Assembly: GCF_021018805.1 (NCBI RefSeq)
Contig: NC_086283.1
Location: forward strand, 9,003,162 to 9,067,161
DNA: 64,000 nucleotides
From: Prinia subflava
Lineage: Eukaryota > Chordata > Aves > Passeriformes > Cisticolidae
Reading direction: 5' to 3'
The translations under genes and the position numbers were made by a program. This document shows positions 12,401 to 59,867 of this stretch, piece after piece; position 1 is the stretch's first letter, and the number at the start of each line of letters is the position of its first letter. The notes under the pieces were generated by a model. The model worked only from the letters and a program-made list of their open reading frames with translations. It was not told where the DNA came from and did no database searches.

Positions 12401-15400
12401 CTTTTCCTTTCATTCCAATTCCAAAGGAAGAAGAAAGGTCACATGACAGAGAAACAGAATCTTAATATTAGTGAGAAGAAAAAAAAAATGCTTTGCAACA
12501 GATAACCTTTCACTAAAAAATACTAGTTCTTAAGACACGATAATTTCAGTAATAGGGCCTCAAAAAGTTTACATAGGTGATTCATAGGGGATTTTGGACT
12601 AATGAATGAATTATTTCACTGAACACCAACTAAGTAGCAGAACTTTTGGCTTAAGAAACTGTATAGATTAGAAATAGAAGGTCTGTGATTAAATGTCATA
12701 AGAACACCATAATCCTTGTGCATCAGTTTTGACCGTCATTTCTTTTCCACTGACAGTCACACAGGCAAATGCACAAGACATGACAAAACATTCTCACCAT
12801 TTAGGCCTCAACAGTGGTTTAGGACGTGGAAAAGCCAAGATCAGCTCTCCTTTCCACTTTTATCTCAGACGAAAAAAGTGGATTCTAAAAAAGGCAGGGC
12901 ACAAATCAGATTACAACATGTAGAACAGGACACAAGTGGTTTTGCACATTTGAGAGAACAGCTGAGAATATTTTCATTTTATCCTTTATTTCCCATGCAA
13001 AATATATATATTTCAAGACAAAAGTTTGGTATGTTGTCAAAGGCTCCCTCCTATATTTATTACACATTGGCAGATACAGCTTTTCTAAATTATCATGAGC
13101 CGACCACAAAAGCAATTGCAAAATCCACTTTACACTGATCCTGCTCTAGTACATAGAATGTCAAATAATTTTTGGTCAAAAGTCATAAGAACATAGTAAC
13201 ATCACATGTAAATTTGTACTTTTTTCCTTTTTTTATTGTACAACAAAGAGCAGACAACTATTTCTATGCTGACAGAATACAATTTCATACAAACATTTCA
13301 ATTAGTCTTCTAAAGTAGATGAGATGATATTTTTTAGAAATACTGTCTAGATAGTGTTTTAAATCTGTGAATTACGTGTAGTGCTTTATATGAAGACCAA
13401 GCCATAAAAAATTTATTTTAGTTAAGGAAAAAAAAAATAGAGAATATTCTCTTAATTCCACAATGATAAGATAATATGTCCTGTTATTAAAAAGCCAAGT
13501 CAAAAAGCCTATCTGTTTTACTTTTCAGGTAACAGTGAAACACAGATGCGTCACTGATGCTCTATAAATAACATGGGTAGAGCTATTGGAAAATCTTATT
13601 TTCTGATTTTCCTCAGCACTGAATTACTGCAGTTCCATTCATGCCTTGCTCGAGACCTCAAAACATGCATTTTATTATGTAAGAGTATGTATGTAAATTT
13701 ATTATATGCAATATATGTGTACAACTGAGCTTCAAGAGTCAGAAAAGTCACCAATAAAATCCCTCTTAATTTGGATGTTTGTAAGGAAACAAGTTGCTGG
13801 AAAGAGCCCCATAGGAGAAAGAGGAAATGGTTTTGCCAGTAGGTGTCTTTTTGATTGACTTCACTGGACTTGCAATTTCAGGTGGCTACAGCAGCTACCC
13901 ATTAATTTCAAGGCTGTAGGTTCTGAATCTTCAAGATCCAATTGAACGCATTATGACTTATGTATAATTCTGTGGTTAAATGTAACTTTTAAAGAGGTTA
14001 TTAAAGCAATGGGCAAATGTATTCAGTGCACACAGAGAAGTCAGTTGCTAATTCAGCTCACCTATAACACTAGACAGGCACTTGAGAGGTTGGAGAAAGA
14101 TGAAAAGGAAGAGGTGCCTGGATTTACAATTGCAAATAAATTGTCTCCCACAAGAGAAAATAGAGAACTTACAGCACCTAGGAAAAAAAGTATCAGTGAA
14201 AGTTCCCCACTAATTTGTGTCAAGGACTGTCACAAAGAATGCAGGAGAAAACAATAACAGCAAGAAAGATGACTAATCACAATAACCCAAGAAAATGTTT
14301 ATTATACCATGGTCCATTTCACTTTGCCTTTATCTCCTCTGCAGGTATACTGCTGTCAGGTAGAAGAAGCCCTTGAATCAATCACTTCATTTCTTCCACA
14401 AAAATTGCTAGTATCACACTTTGTATAATGTATTTTCCTCTCAAAGTCCTAGCTGACCAGGAAAGCAAATGAATAAGAATTACTTTTCACAGAATGACTG
14501 TGCCCTACAAATTACATTTTGGCACAGGCACCTCACCATGCCAGCAATTTAGCACCTTCAGTCATGTCCTATGTGTAGCAGCTAAAGAACAGAGCCATAA
14601 GATATGCTGATGACAATGGAAAACACATAAAATCTAGACCTTCAGGAGGATCAGAAGATCAAACTCTCGACGGCTGAAGAAATCCTTCACTGAAAAAGAA
14701 AAACATTTTCTTATACAACATAATTTGCGAGTATTATCCGAAATTCAAAACAGTCATAATTTCTATTTACTGCTTGTTTCTCACAACTCATCTCTAGATA
14801 CATTGCATTTTAGTTTATTTTAAAACTAGTTCCAGTGAAGTTGCATCTCAGCATCATATTCCAGAAGAAAACTTGTCTCTAATCAGTTCTTTGGCTCTGA
14901 TTTTCCTCACCCTTTTGTCCCCTCTAGCCCTGATGAAGAGCCACACACTATATTTCTGGTTTTGGTCTTTCCCCTTTTCTGCAACATTACTTGCATGATT
15001 TTGAAGGCTGCTAAATATCCTACTGTGTAATTAGCAGTTGGTGACAGGAATAAGACTTTTGCACTGATAGACAATTATCAGAAAACAAGTTCAAACGGAG
15101 TTTTCCAGCTGTGTTTTAAGCTCCACAAATAAAAGCTAATTGTTCAGAATCTAGGTGTTTTGGCACTGTCATGACAGCAGCACAGTGTAAACATACAGCC
15201 ATGACAAATAGGACAGTGCTGAGCATCTTTACACTGCATAAATTCTGCTGCCCTAGCTAAACCTTTTCATGACTGACTGATGAATGGGAGCTATCAAAGC
15301 TGAAGAATAGAAAGAGCTCTGGCTGAAGGATCATTTCCAGCTGGGCACTGGAGGAAGAAGGCAGGGAAAGAGGTTATTAGGCTAAGGCTAGAGGATCGGC

Positions 15401-17432
15401 CTTATGAAAGATCTCTATGATGCAGTTATTGCTTATACTAAATAGAGATACTATCTATGCAGGCTGCTATTTTATCACAAATCCCGCTTGTCCAATAATG
15501 ATGATATTGTCTCTCATTCCCATAGCACACAGAAAAATTTATTGGAAGAACAATTTCCAACAAAAACCTCAAGTGCACCAGAACATCTGTAGAAAATTAA
15601 ATCATAATCTCATAAATAGCTAAGAAAAAAATAACTTCTAAATTTACCTTCTAGTCAAGATGCTAAGTCAGGAGCTTAGCTTCTGCTCTGGCTAAGTAGG
15701 AGCCAGCTAAGATGGAACTGTGAAAAAATAGCTTCAAACTATATAACACAAAGGAAGAAGTAGAGACAGTCACAGTTACTTTTCTGTTCACACTTCGAAT
15801 ATTTCTTTTAGATTTCCCAGTGTTTCTGTAAAGCTGAGAATGGGGAGCTGCTAACAGTGACAAGTTTAACTACAGTTTAAAAGTACAACATGATTTTACA
15901 CAAGCACAAAGTAGCAGTCAGTGGAAAAACAAAGGAGCAAATGAGCATCAGGAAATAGCAGATGACCAGAAGTCACTCTACAATTGGGTAGCCTTACAGA
16001 GTGGAAAATTAAACATTCCCACTGCAAATATGCATAAGCTGGAATGGCCAAAGGTTAACATAAGAAATCACAGACCTGTAACAGTTCTGGAAGAGAACAC
16101 CATCAGAGTTACCCTCTATTGTCTATAAAAGACTGAGACAGATCTTTGTCTTTTGTACTCCTTTGCATGAGGTACATCCTAGTCAGGCAGATTATGCTGC
16201 TCAGAAGTTATTAATACAAATGTTTTCACCAAAATTTCGGTGGAACTTTTTTGAGAAACTCAATGCTGATGGCCTTCAGCTGATTAAACTTCAATCAGTA
16301 CATGTGTGGTCAATACAAATTTTGATGGAGAAACACAGCTAACATCACTATATATGTGAATTTCCTCTATAGATAAGATCCAATTAGTGACTGGCTACCT
16401 AATATCTTTTCTTATTTAGTTAAGTTAAATGCTAGCAAGGCAGATCACCCCATATTTTTTGCTGTAGCCCGTCTTTGGATGTAGGAGAATTTGGTTTTGT
16501 TCCAGCCGATTGTACCAAACTACTTCTCTGTGGTTTCAGTAAGAATGAAAGCAAGAACACAGAGAATTTATTCTAGCAAATTTTTACAGTCATCTCCAAA
16601 AGGAGTCATAAATATTCTCCACAGGAGACTCATCCAGCTGGCCAACACGTGTCCTGTGCTGTTCAGTTTCCCACTTCTCAAAACAAAACAACTCCAGATA
16701 CTCAGCCACCTCTTCTGCCAGTTTCAGATACATGCTGTAGGCTGATACCATCCACCTTATTGAGCAAATGACTAATAAAAAATCTAAGTTGTCCTTTTTT
16801 GCTAATAGTACGCCACAGTTTTTCTTCTCATGTAGGGGGGAGAGGGGCTGGGGAAGACCATAATGTATAAAAATTTCCCTAGAGGGATGGCTTATTTCCT
16901 CAGGGCACCTCTGAGTAAGACAGTAAGTAAGACACAATCAATGGCAGCTTGATTTCTATTCTGCAAAGCTGACACTCCTATGTTGGTGGCCTGGCTGACA
17001 TTTCACAAACACAGACTACAAAAAACTTCCTGTTTTGTGTTTAAAGTAAGTCTGAAGGACTCAGTTCACCTACACTTCTGCAAGAATAAGTAGATGTTGC
17101 CTTGTACTATCTTCTCATATTGTGACTACAAATGAGACTAGAATTGAGAACAAATTCCCCTGGGGGCACGTAGATGATTAGAGAAAGACACATGGGAGTG
17201 GTCTCTCCTGAACACCTGGCGTGCAATGGCAAACGATTTTTCATGACAAAGCTAAAACAAGCTTCATTCTAGAACAAGAACTTAGACTTTTGCTTTCAAA
17301 CTCAAAATCCAGCCCCTAGTTTGCAGTACTACTGGATATTGCACATTTTTCAGGGAAATCTGAGACAGAATTTACACATGTAACCAGAATGCTATTCTAT
17401 GAACTATTGCAAGTGGTTCAAACACAGATACT

Positions 17433-17438
17433 TTATAC

Positions 17439-17472
<34 letters not shown>

Positions 17473-17477
17473 GTATA
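17433..17477. repeat. TA microsatellite
   Basis: Mostly (TA)n with two TATATGTATA interruptions. A 9-bp hairpin follows directly. Confidence 0.9.
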
Positions 17478-17478
17478 A

Positions 17479-17503
17479 AACTTCCCCCTATACAGGGGAA
17501 GTT
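17479..17503. repeat. Perfect 9-bp inverted repeat (7-base loop)
   Basis: AACTTCCCC at 17479-17487 pairs exactly with GGGGAAGTT at 17495-17503, and sits directly after the TA microsatellite. Confidence 0.8.
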
Positions 17504-19372
17504 ACTACAGTGCTCTACAGGACTCTGCTCCTGTTTGTTTGCACTCTACTGCACACTTGTCAGTAGTGTGTGCTAGAAATAAGATACCTGTGTCTCTGCT
17601 GAAATGAAGGAAAAAGAATAATAGACCTGAGGCTGGGAGAGCTGGATGGAAGCAAGTAGGTGGGACACTTGCGCAACTGGTGTGGAAATGTAAAAAACAC
17701 ATCAACTTAGTAAAAGGATAAAATCTGGAGTTCCTAGTTTGGGAACAAAGGTGGAAAGGTATAGGGGACAGGGCTGGGTTTGTATTCTCTGGCTTACGGG
17801 CATATAAAAATCTTGAGGGAACTACTGCAATCAAAAGTTGAGTATCCACCTCTTCACTATAACTAGTCAGTCCATTGTTCCTTGCTCTTTGGTACCACCA
17901 TTTGGATTTTTTTTATCTCTCAAACCCACAGAGGTTGTCTACCATGCCCTTCTTCAGGCTCGTGTCTCAGGAAGAGGAAGAAAGAGGAGGCAGGTAGAAG
18001 ACTTAGAATTCAAAATGGAACAGTGGGATTATCTCCAGTGACTTTCCTGTTACAAGTATCTGCAGTGCATGAGTGGGTTCTAGACATGCTATAACACCAG
18101 GTGATTTACAGCAAAGCTTCTGTTGTTTTGAGCAAAGCTTCTAAGCCTGATGTGGGCAGCTGCTCAAGCTAGGGTAAGTTGGTAAAAGGTCATATAGAAA
18201 CAGCCACAATTACGGTCATTCGAATTAAAACTGCAGTGAAGACCTGACAACTAAAGTGCAGGCACTGCTTCCATTGGGTAAATACATCAGGGAAGAAGAG
18301 TACACAGGAATATTTGATTTTTGTTTGAAGCTTTTGTTTAAAAAGTACTGACTGTGTCATTGCTGATAGGGACATTGAATAGCTCCCACTGCTGTGATAC
18401 AATTGAAACCTCTGCTGATGACAAGTACTAGCTCTAAATTGTTGAAACATGAAAGATTGGCACTAAAATACATTTTACCCCTTAAGACTACAGCCTATTG
18501 AATAACAAAGGTTTGTTAGTTGAAGTCCCTTGCAATCAATCCTTGCATAAAACATGCATTCCTAATGCCAGCTGTTGTTAACATATTAACAAGAAAACTG
18601 ATTTTGGATGTGAAGACTTCGAGTGTTAAATTTCCTCATTTACCCTTTTGTACCATTATAGAAATCACTGCATATTAAAATATTGGTTGCTCAGAATAAT
18701 AATACTACTACCCGTGAAATAAATGCAAATCAGGAAGAAGAACTAAAATACTTTTTTCAAAGACACAAAGAAAACAAACCCCTAATATTTTGTCCATAAC
18801 TAGGGACATGAATGTTTAGGGCTGCATACTGTTTCAGTAAAAATCAGTAACTGCTGAATGTGCAAATGGCTTTATAAATGTTTCTTGATATCAATTACAT
18901 ATTACAGAATGAAAAGTGAAATTAGAGAGCAGCAGAATGTATTTGTTTGTCTGAAAGAGTCACTATTCTAATGCTGTAGGTAACAGAATGGTTTAAAGGA
19001 AAGTGTCTACTAAATGAGAAGAGAGAAGCAGAAAAAGCAACTCAGAATTGATCCAGAATAAATTCATCTGGAATGAGCTTCAATAAAAAAGGCAGCCTCA
19101 GTCCTGGGAATTTCAACTAAGCCAGCTGATTAGCCCTGCAAACACAGGGCAAAAAGACAATTTAAAAAAGGAAGCACAACAATGAAACTTAAAGACAACA
19201 CAAAACAAATCTCTCAACATAAATGAGATGAGAATTCATCTTTCCTGTGATGCTTTCCACAGCTCCTGAAAGTGCCTGCTGCTGGCAACGAATGAAAAAC
19301 AAGGGGAGGGAGAGCAGAGGAAAAGAGGTGTTAGCTTACCAGCCGATGGAGCTTATCGCTCCACTCCCTTTG

Positions 19373-19401
19373 TGACGCTGGGAACTCACAAGCCTATAAA
19401 A
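19373..19401 (+). promoter_or_regulatory. TACR3: Candidate TACR3 core promoter: CRE-like half site and TATA box
   Basis: TGACG at 19373-19377 is a CRE half site, and TATAAAA lies at 19395-19401 in an AGCCTATAAAATG context. A start about 25-30 bases later, near 19425-19432, would give a leader of roughly 270-280 nt before the ATG at 19703. Position and orientation fit, but no transcript end was available, and an upstream non-coding exon cannot be excluded. Confidence 0.5.
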
Positions 19402-19473
19402 TGTGCCTTGGCTCTCAGTCCCCTTCTCCTTGAGCAAAATCAAAAGCAAGAGGCTGTACAGAGGAGAAATAGG

Positions 19474-19535
19474 ATGCTGTTCTGCTCCGAGGTACCTCTC
19501 CTGACATGTCTGTTAGAGCATTTCTAACAGTTTGA
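19474..19535 (+). promoter_or_regulatory. Two short upstream ORFs in the TACR3 leader
   Basis: uORF1 starts at the ATG at 19474 and stops with TAA at 19525-19527 (17 codons). uORF2 starts at the ATG at 19506 and stops with TGA at 19533-19535 (9 codons). They overlap in different frames and both end before the main ATG at 19703. No other ATG is seen between 19425 and 19703. If the leader is unspliced they could reduce initiation at the main start. Confidence 0.5.
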
Positions 19536-19702
19536 ACAGCATAGCCAAAGATTTTTTTTCTAACAGAGTTCCCCTTCCCAGTACCTGCTGTGCTGCCTTA
19601 CCTCCCCTTTTATTCCTATCTGTTGCTGGGGATTTTGGAGGGTTGGGAGAGGGAGGTGGGAGAAGTACATCATTCCTGGAAGAGAGGAGAGAAACACCCA
19701 AG

Positions 19703-54852
<35,150 letters not shown>

Positions 54853-55094
54853 ACATTTTGCACTGCTAGACGGGCAACACTGGACAATATTCCCCTACTT
54901 TGGAATTTAGTATTCATACCACAGGAAAGCAAAAAAAATTCCACTAACAGACCCTAGCTATAAATATTGTGAGACTTGGGGATCTCTTACTTCTTTTGCT
55001 TTGGAGAGAAAGAGAAATTTGAAGACATATTTATGTCTCAGTCCAAAAGCATAGCTGCACCTTATGCACAACAATGTTTGTAGGGATTATCCAA

Positions 55095-55100
55095 AATAAA
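55095..55100 (+). terminator. TACR3: Candidate TACR3 poly(A) signal (proximal)
   Basis: AATAAA, 243 bases after the stop codon. It would give a short 3' UTR. The true 3' end may lie further on. Confidence 0.4.
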
Positions 55101-55240
55101 CCAATGGCATAAACAACTTTGTTTCGGTTGTCTCTGACCTATGGCATTTATGTTTGACTTACTTAAATGTAACAGGCTCCTTTACTTATTGAAGCAGAAA
55201 TGTACAGTGATTTCCATTATGAGTGTATTAATTCTACAGT

Positions 55241-55246
55241 AATAAA
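55241..55246 (+). terminator. TACR3: Candidate TACR3 poly(A) signal (distal)
   Basis: AATAAA, 389 bases after the stop codon, followed by AT-rich sequence. An alternative to the hexamer at 55095. Further AATAAA copies occur downstream (for example at 57368), so the choice cannot be settled by sequence. Confidence 0.35.
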
Positions 55247-56739
55247 ATTACATGAGATTTGATTATAAAAATGCATTTATAATGAACATCTAAATGAGCC
55301 CCAAGTCTATTAAGCTGTTTTATAATTTAGCCACATTCCCAGACAAATAGATAAAATTAAGTTCACGTGACTTCAGTTCAGCTCTGTCTGCAAATATATA
55401 TGAAAACAGGAGAACATGACAAAGAGACTAAGTTAAATTCTAAAATTTGCATATTAGTAAACATTAGACTCTAATGGGATCTGTACTTCCAGGGGAATAT
55501 ATTGCATTGATGAATGTCTCATAGCTTTGCCTCTTAGTACTAAGCGTAAGGTCTGTCTCTAGTGACCTTAACAGAACCTTTCTGATTGACTTCAGAAAGG
55601 CCAAAAGATTTTAGAGTGTAGATTGTTACATGAAAAAAATACCACTGTGGCAATGGACTCCTCTCTGTAGAAGATAACAAAACAAGATTCATGATGAAAA
55701 ACTTCCACTTGAAAAAAGATTGGGGCTCTTTTCACAAATTTTCCATAGCTTGATATATATAAAAATACTCCTGGTGCCTGCCTCTGAAAATATGCTAGGC
55801 ATTCTTACACAGACATGTTCCAACTGAATTCAGACAAAATCCACTGTTGCAGAGAAAGCTGAATGTAACAAAAAAAAAGACCCAGAGAGCAGCCTTTGTT
55901 TTAGTTAAATGACTGTGTCAGTTGCACAGATAGACTGATTATATGAATGTTTGTTGCCAAACAGTTAAAAACACAAGAAAAAGAGTGTGAATGTCTTCCT
56001 AAGTTAGCCAAACCAGCACAGGACAGTTTATATCTGGCTGAACCCAACACAGTACCAAAGTTGAGCAAATGATAAAGCGATGTTTGAAGAGAGAGAGGCT
56101 TGAGCAGGCTTAATCCATGTTCCTTCCCAATAACTGGAGATCAGCATTGTGACTGTGAGTATATAAAATTAGTCTAGTAAAACAAGAATCATAGTTGTAT
56201 TGTGATTTATGTAGTCAATTGTTATGTTCTGCTAAGTGTAACTTGTACTTGTATAGTGATTTCAGTGTGCTGTGGTATCAGTTACTAAATCAAAATCCTG
56301 CATAAGATAAAACATCCTCAAATACACAAACCTGATACATTAAACTCTCCATGTATGAAATAACTAAAGAACCTGGTCATAGAGTATTGTATTTTTATAA
56401 AAATGTATCACAATTCCAGACTCACACTTTTTCTATCTATGGCCTGATCTTAAATCCACTGAAACAAAGAGCTCCATTCATTAAAGACTTTCCTTTTAAA
56501 TGTCAGTCTATGCCTGTCAACAGTCTGTTTCTCTAAAAAAACAGGTGTTTTCCAGCATTGTAATTGTTATACTCTCACTTCTCCTTGTTTGTTTTTGTTA
56601 AAAAGAGTGTAGTAATCCAGCAAGTGACATGCAATGCCTATAAAATACTTCTAAATTTTTTTCCACTGATATACTCTGTTTTAAGAACTTAAAAATCATC
56701 ACAGGTTTTCAACAACTCTGTTGAGAAGATTGAAACTTC

Positions 56740-57245
56740 TTGGAGTCTGAGCCCAGACTCTCAGACCCCTTTGAGTTTCCTTGGGACTCTGGCCTGATGG
56801 CAACTTAATTGGAGAGAGACAGCTTTGATCCATTGTCTGAAAAGTAAATTTAATAATACAAAAATAACAAAAAATGATGTGTCCACTGTATTGCAGTGAA
56901 CTGAATCAAAGCAGTACAAGGGGCAAAAGGCATGAGGCCAAAGGTAGAGTCTAGGGTCAGACAGGGGTACTTATGCACCCAGTGTGGGTGGGGAGTTAAG
57001 GTGGGTCTGAGGAAAAGGTCCAATGGGGGACAACCATTAAGAATATTAAAATTCTTGCACCAAAAATCAACATATGATAACACAGAGAACTGAGAATTTT
57101 TTAGTAACAATTTGCATAGAGAGCATGTCAATAAGCCTTTTGCTTATGGTACTGAGAACGGGATTTCCTAAGGCATTTTCCCAGGGTTTTCTTTTTTCCT
57201 GGGGAAACTGCCCTCTACAGAAGAACCAGGATAGCCACACACAAA
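56740..57245 (-). mobile_element. Candidate LTR-like segment (ancient endogenous retroelement)
   Basis: On the minus strand this reads like an LTR: a TGTGTGGCTATCC-type beginning, a pyrimidine-rich middle with CCCACCCACACTGGG, an ATTAAA hexamer (plus-strand 56849-56854), then a T-rich and CT-rich part. No target-site duplication, primer site or internal viral gene is seen, so this is an impression from composition and order of elements. Ends are approximate. Confidence 0.3.
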
Positions 57246-58470
57246 CAAAAAATGACTCTAAGTATATTTGTCTGATAGTGATGCACTACAAACACATACT
57301 GTGAAGTCCTCTGTCTGCTCGTGTACAACTTCTGAGAAACATACATAGAGAAAATGTATAGTTGTTAAATAAACAGTCTTTTCTAACTATGGCTATTACA
57401 AAATAAGTGTTGATATATTTATTGTTTTTAAATGTAGAGTATAAATTTGAAAAAGCTGTATCTGAAAATACAGTAGCATAAATGTATAAAATATCTTCAT
57501 GTAACTTTTAGGATTCTTGACTGACAAATATCAAGAAAGCAATGGTGGCTTCCTCACACTAATACCTCTAGTGAAACAATTTCACTTTAAGTGTTTTATG
57601 ATATGACCTCCTGGACAAGTAATTCATTGATAATATCTATATTTTGGTCGGCTAGAGGTATCTAAAACACCTTTACCATTCCTGTAGCTCTTCTTTGAAG
57701 TTACAGGATTTTCCTGTATAACAAATGAAGAAATCTGTGCCTGTAATCACAGCATTGCTTTAATAAAACATTACAATGATAGATAGTGCAAATCCACCTC
57801 TGTGTCTCTGCTCCCAAGAACATGCAGGGTTACACAGTTTAGTTGCACATCAAAAACTGTGACTGACAGCAGCTTCTATATGAATTTATGAACAAACATT
57901 TTCAGCAAGTGGCCTGGTCACTATAAAATTCCTTATAGGCCTCCTGACACCCCTCACTGAGGGTAGAGGAAATCAGGTCACCCTCAGTTTGTGTCAATAA
58001 GACTGCTCAAAGTAGTAGCAGGCATGCCGAGCATGTGCTCTTGTGTGATTGCTGGTGCAGCACTGTGGCTGTCTCCTGTCTGCAACCTTCAACCCACATT
58101 CTTTAATTCTGCTAGGAGTGAGTTAAGGAAAACAGACAGATACAGAGCTAGCTTCTTACTGAGAAGGGTACAATAATACTCCAAAACAGCTGCAATTAAA
58201 CAGCATCAGGATAGGTCTTCCGATCTTGAAATCTTCTGAAATGTTATTCCTTTTCAGTATAACAGTTCGGAGTACTTCAGCCCAGGCTCCTGATGGAGTC
58301 TGCCTCTAAAACATATGTGTAATGAAGAGATATCATTGCTCCCTGAACTGCCATTTTGCAGGGAGTTTTCCTTGGTAGAGAACAGGTTTAACTTCCTCAT
58401 CACCAAAGACAGGATAATCAGCATCAGTTTACTCTGTCATTCCCATTCCCTTAACATTGGCTAAACTTGC

Positions 58471-58529
58471 AAAAAAAAAAAAAGAACAAAACAAAACCAC
58501 AAACCGACCAACCAACCAAAACCCACCAA

Positions 58530-58561
<32 letters not shown>

Positions 58562-58680
58562 AAACCTCAAAAAAACCCAAACAAAAAAAAAGCCAAACAA
58601 AAAAACCAACAAAAACAAACAAAAAAAAACCCACGAAAAAAAAACCAAACAAAACACCACAAAGAAACCAACTTATAAAG
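58471..58680. repeat. 200-base A/C low-complexity tract
   Basis: A runs joined by C, CC and CCAACC blocks, with no T for nearly the whole length. Frames across it (Lys/Asn/Gln/Thr or Phe/Val/Leu/Gly) are artefacts of composition. Confidence 0.9.
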
Positions 58681-59794
58681 CTAAACACAACTCTTTAAAC
58701 AATGAAAAAAAGCCCTTCAATTCTTGTCTCAAGTCTCTGTGGCGATGGCATTCTCCTCCCAACACTCTTCCTTGGAACCACTCTACAACCTCAGGAACCA
58801 CCACTGGGCCTTGGCCTTTGTGTGTTGAGTTGGGTGGTCAAGTTTCCCTCAACCATAAGGGAACTCTTGCACGGTTAAGCTGGGAACATCTCTGGGATGA
58901 AGGACAAGAGCACAGTCTCAGTCCCCCACTTACAGTCTTAGAACTTTCCCTGAACCATAACCCAAGACGAATAATACCATTATGGCTCGAGTTTTGAAAA
59001 CAATTTGAAATTGTATTAGAAACAATTTGGAATGGTTTTGGAAACTGCAGTGATTACTGAACTGAGGACAGCCCTTTTACAAATTACATCTTGCTACCCT
59101 AAAAATGGGAGTCCTAAATGAGGCCCTTCGAGCTTCCCTGGCCTTCAGTGGGATGTGCCAGAATCTCCCTTTAGTAGGATGGTTCTCAGAGCTTGCAAAC
59201 TCTCATGTTTGTGAGAAAGCTGATGACAGGACATAGGCTAATAAAGTTTTATTCCTTGAGCTTCAACCCTCATCTGCTGAGAAAAGCCAAGGCACTCGGC
59301 ACAGGTATTTGACTGAAATCAGAGGGAATTTTTCTCATGTACTTCTGTACACACATTGTGTCTTCATTGTGTCTGTGTGCGTGCAGGTTTGTGAATTGAT
59401 TAAATTGATTTATCTATAGCAAGTATAGCATAAATACTTAAATCTCAGAATGATAATTAAGTAACTGCTACAATTTTAGTCAATTTTATTGAATTACTTT
59501 ATAAATGCTGAATTAGTCAATTGATTAAGTACTACTTAAATCCTTTAAACATGAAAAGTTGATCAGGTCTAAGGCTAAGTTTGTTAATGGGGTCCACTCT
59601 GAACCTTGTGACTCTATGGGAAGATCTTTCTTACCCTTTGCATCCTTATCACTTGCATCCCTGGTCTCCATGTGAATCATTCCAGTGATTTTATGCCAAT
59701 ATTCTTTTGTATGCTTCATTTACATAGTAAATAATAGAGCAAACGCTGCCACTGAACTTTGTTGCACTTTCACTTTCACTATTAAAACTTCTGT

Positions 59795-59867
59795 CAATAC
59801 CTGTGACAGTGATTCTTTAAACTACCTAAACCACCCAATTGTGACAAATTAGCATAGTCAGCAGAAG
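59795..59867 (+). repeat. Unnamed repeat, part A, copy 1
   Basis: CAATACCTGTGACAGTGATT, continuing to CATAGTCAGCAGAA. It matches 60901-60972 at all but a few bases. Sequence on either side differs, so this is a dispersed repeat and not a local tandem. Confidence 0.85.

Larger units (their letters stand above)
1..19320. other. 5' flanking region without recognised genes
   Basis: About 19 kb of AT-rich DNA upstream of TACR3. It contains a 22-base A run at 791-812, hairpins at 4802 and 5404, a diverged tandem repeat at about 5.87-6.41 kb, a CR1 copy with an adjoining microsatellite at 8.91-9.42 kb, and a TA repeat at 17.43 kb. The open frames here (up to about 140 codons) are low-complexity or featureless and I recognise none as a protein family. 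Long-range enhancers could lie here but cannot be seen. Confidence 0.7.

Noticed and set aside
12716..13138. 140-codon open frame upstream of TACR3
   Set aside because: No recognisable domain, no promoter or splice context, and overlapping frames of similar length on both strands. Consistent with chance.
16590..16937. 115-codon minus-strand open frame
   Set aside because: It has some natural-looking residues, but no family could be named and a plus-strand frame overlaps it. No splice or transcript evidence.
19532..19702. In-frame N-terminal extension of TACR3
   Set aside because: The open frame begins with TTG and contains no ATG before 19703. The extension has no likeness to NK3 N-tails.
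58457..58997. Lys/Asn/Gln/Pro-rich frame of 176 codons and the facing Phe/Val/Leu frames
   Set aside because: Produced by the A/C low-complexity tract.
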